Positions 62,189 to 64,000 of a stretch of DNA of 64,000 nucleotides are shown piece by piece. Made by a program: the position numbers and the translations under genes. This stretch comes from Aphelidium insulamus (taxonomy: Eukaryota > Aphelidiomycota > Aphelidea > Aphelidiaceae), in assembly GCA_036784855.1 (NCBI GenBank), contig JAZDSV010000030.1, positions 132,997 through 196,996 on the forward strand, read 5' to 3'. The notes beneath the pieces are model-generated. The model was not told the DNA's origin, did not search any database, and was given only the letters and a program-made list of their open reading frames with translations. Each line of letters begins with the position of its first letter. The first letter of the stretch is position 1.

Positions 62189-64000
62189 CTAAGCCTTAGA
62201 AGCTTCAAACTCTCGTATGAGATCTTGGGCATTATGCAAATTAATTGCAGGTTCCCAAGTACGCTCCTCAATACCATATCCTTTCCAATGGACTAGGTAT
62301 TCAATCTTATTACGCCTCTTGCGCTTATCAAGAATTGAATCCACTTCATATTCAGGACTTTCTTCATTGTCAGCACCTTTAACAACCACAGGAAGTGGCG
62401 GTGGGACATGTCTATCAGGAATGACATTCTCAACATAAGGTTCCAGTAGTGACACATGGAACACATTATGGACTTTCATTGATACTGGCAGCTTTAGCTT
62501 GAAAGAGTAATCATTGACCTTTTCAATAATTGAAAATGGACCAATGTACTTGTAATCTAGACTTTTGCTGTTACGAGCTGTAGTCAGATTTGTAGTTTTC
62601 AACCAGACTTTAGAATCAACTTTGAACTCAGGCATCTGCATCCGAAGTTTATCAGCAAACTTCTTCTGTGCATCTTGTGCTTTAGCAAGCATCTGTCTCA
62701 GCTTTTCATGTAAACTATGAAGCTTATTGACTATCTCCCCCGCTTCAAAAGCAGTAGACCCCAGACTGCAAACATTGCACTGCACCGAGACTAAAATCAT
62801 AGCCATAATTAGCTTTAAAAGGTGAGAGTCCAGTAGAGGAGTGAGTAGCATTATTATATGCAAACTCAGCAAGAGCCAAATGAGTATACCAGTCATTCTG
62901 ATCATAATTAAGATAAAATCTTAAATACTCTTTAAGACACTGAATAACACGTTCAGATTGTCCATTAGTCTGTTGATGAAATGCAGTACTTAAAACTGAC
63001 TTAATGCCTAGCAATTGAGTAAATCCATCCCAGAATTTAGAAGTGAACAAAGTTCCCCGATCAGAAACAATGCTCTCTGGCAAGCCATGCAATTTAAATA
63101 TATAATTGCTGAACAGAGTCACAAGTTCACTACTTTTCAATGTAGAAACAGTAGGAATAAAATGTGCCATCTTAGTCAAACGATCAATGACAACTAGTAT
63201 AACGTCATGATTGTTGCTCTTAGGCAAAGGACCAACAAAGTCCATTGACAATTCTGTCCATGGCCGCGATGGAATTGAGAGTGGCTTTAAAAGACCATAT
63301 GGCAAATGCCTACGTGGCTTACAACGAGCACATAAGTCACATGACTTCACGTATTTCTCAATATAGGCTTTCATGTCATCAAAAATGAATTGCGCTGCAC
63401 CAGGTCAAGTGTTTTGGCAATGCCATGATGTCCAGACATAGGATCATCATGAGCCATTTTAACAACACTCAATTTACATATGTCCACATTGGGTACATAT
63501 ATCCTGTCATCCTTATAAATTAAACCGTGATGAATAGAATATTCCGACTTGGAATTACTATCATTAAATATCATATCATTCCACAGCTGTGAAGTGTATG
63601 TATGCTTTGCCAGCAGATCCAACAATGACTCGCGTGGACATTTGGATACAACAATTGCACCAAATGCAGCATCATTCTCGTGTGTCAAAGCATAATCACC
63701 CACCATATCGCCTGTAAGTAACTGTGTAACAACCTTCTTATCAGACTCAGATGGCATATAAGCACATTGTCTAGATAAGGCATCAGCTTTGCCCATTTTA
63801 GAGCCAGGACGATAATTAATTATGAACTTAAAATCAGACAATTCCATAGCCCAACGAATCTGTCTGTCATTGACAAGATTCTTGCTCATGAAATATTGTA
63901 AATTCTTATGGTCAGAATAGACTAAGACTGGTTCATGAAGCTTTCAAATAATGTCTCCACTGTCTAAATGCAACTACAATTGCAAATAGTTCCTTATCAT
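62189..64000 (-). mobile_element. Ty3/gypsy chromovirus pol, 3' part (RNase H, integrase, chromodomain), frameshifted
   Basis: Runs off the right edge. On the minus strand: RNase H end (DKELFAIVVAFRQWRHYLK, YSDHKNLQYFMSKNLVNDRQ, FIINYRPGSKMGKADALSRQ); integrase zinc-binding HHCC (HHGIAKTLDLVQ, CDLCARC); the integrase core with Asp in MDFVGPLPKS, Asp in SDRGTLFTS and Glu in QTNGQSERVIQCLKEY; the GPY region (YIGPFSIIEKVNDYSFKLKL, FHVSLLEPY); and a C-terminal chromodomain (EYEVDSILDKRKRRNKIEYL, VHWKGYGIEERTWEP). Three single-base frame breaks are seen at about 63945, 63375-63390 (T5 run) and 62750-62800. All catalytic residues are retained. Chromodomains target insertion to marked chromatin in this group. 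Confidence 0.92.

Overview
This is a nuclear window from a unicellular eukaryote. Genes are split by many short introns (about 30-80 nt, GT...AG, often filled with TA runs), and both strands carry genes at high density. The gene mix points to an opisthokont-grade protist, for example an early-diverging zoosporic fungus, an aphelid-like lineage or a unicellular holozoan. It combines fungal-type genes (aspartokinase with a Hom3-like core, a TVP15-like COPI-associated protein, a probable RPA34) with a class I PI3-kinase, a BK/Slo-type channel and a centrosomal FOP/CEP43 protein, which suggests centrioles or cilia. The species cannot be named from sequence alone.

Layout. 1-1.8 kb: 3' part of an aspartokinase (+). 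1.9-6.2 kb: WD40 protein with a long unrecognised C-terminal half (-). 6.3-10.9 kb: Slo-type channel (-) whose pore filter is not the usual K+ signature. 11.2-12.9 kb: BTB-like/ankyrin gene broken by two frameshifts (-). 13.8-15.5 kb: secreted subtilisin (-). 15.8-25.9 kb: three tandem paralogues of a receptor-like kinase (-), each with signal peptide, kelch propeller, Ser/Thr-rich stalk, TM helix and a kinase domain that stops after helix F. They share an upstream sequence element. 26.2-28.3 kb: a probable transposase-derived DNA-binding protein (+). 28.8-30.6 kb: vWA-domain membrane protein (+). 30.7-33.2 kb: two related membrane/secreted ankyrin proteins (-).

33.6-55.8 kb is mostly housekeeping: TVP15-like, RPA34-like, VMA21, CEP43/FOP (+), MED14, a thiolase-like protein (+), a PH-IQ-DH-PH RhoGEF, proteasome ATPase Rpt2, a decayed crinkler-type kinase fragment, an FAD amine oxidase and a class I PI3-kinase. 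Together these cover Golgi/V-ATPase maintenance, transcription (Pol I, Mediator), protein turnover and phosphoinositide/Rho signalling.

From about 55.83 kb to the end the composition turns AT-rich, spliced genes disappear and the DNA is retroelement-derived. It holds a decayed copia-type Gag reading frame, a 56-bp tandem repeat, two adjacent nearly identical 1.78-kb repeats, and the 3' part of a Ty3/gypsy chromovirus pol (-) with a chromodomain. Single-base frame breaks occur in the ankyrin genes, the pol gene and even the essential-looking PI3-kinase. Some breaks may therefore be sequencing errors rather than real lesions.
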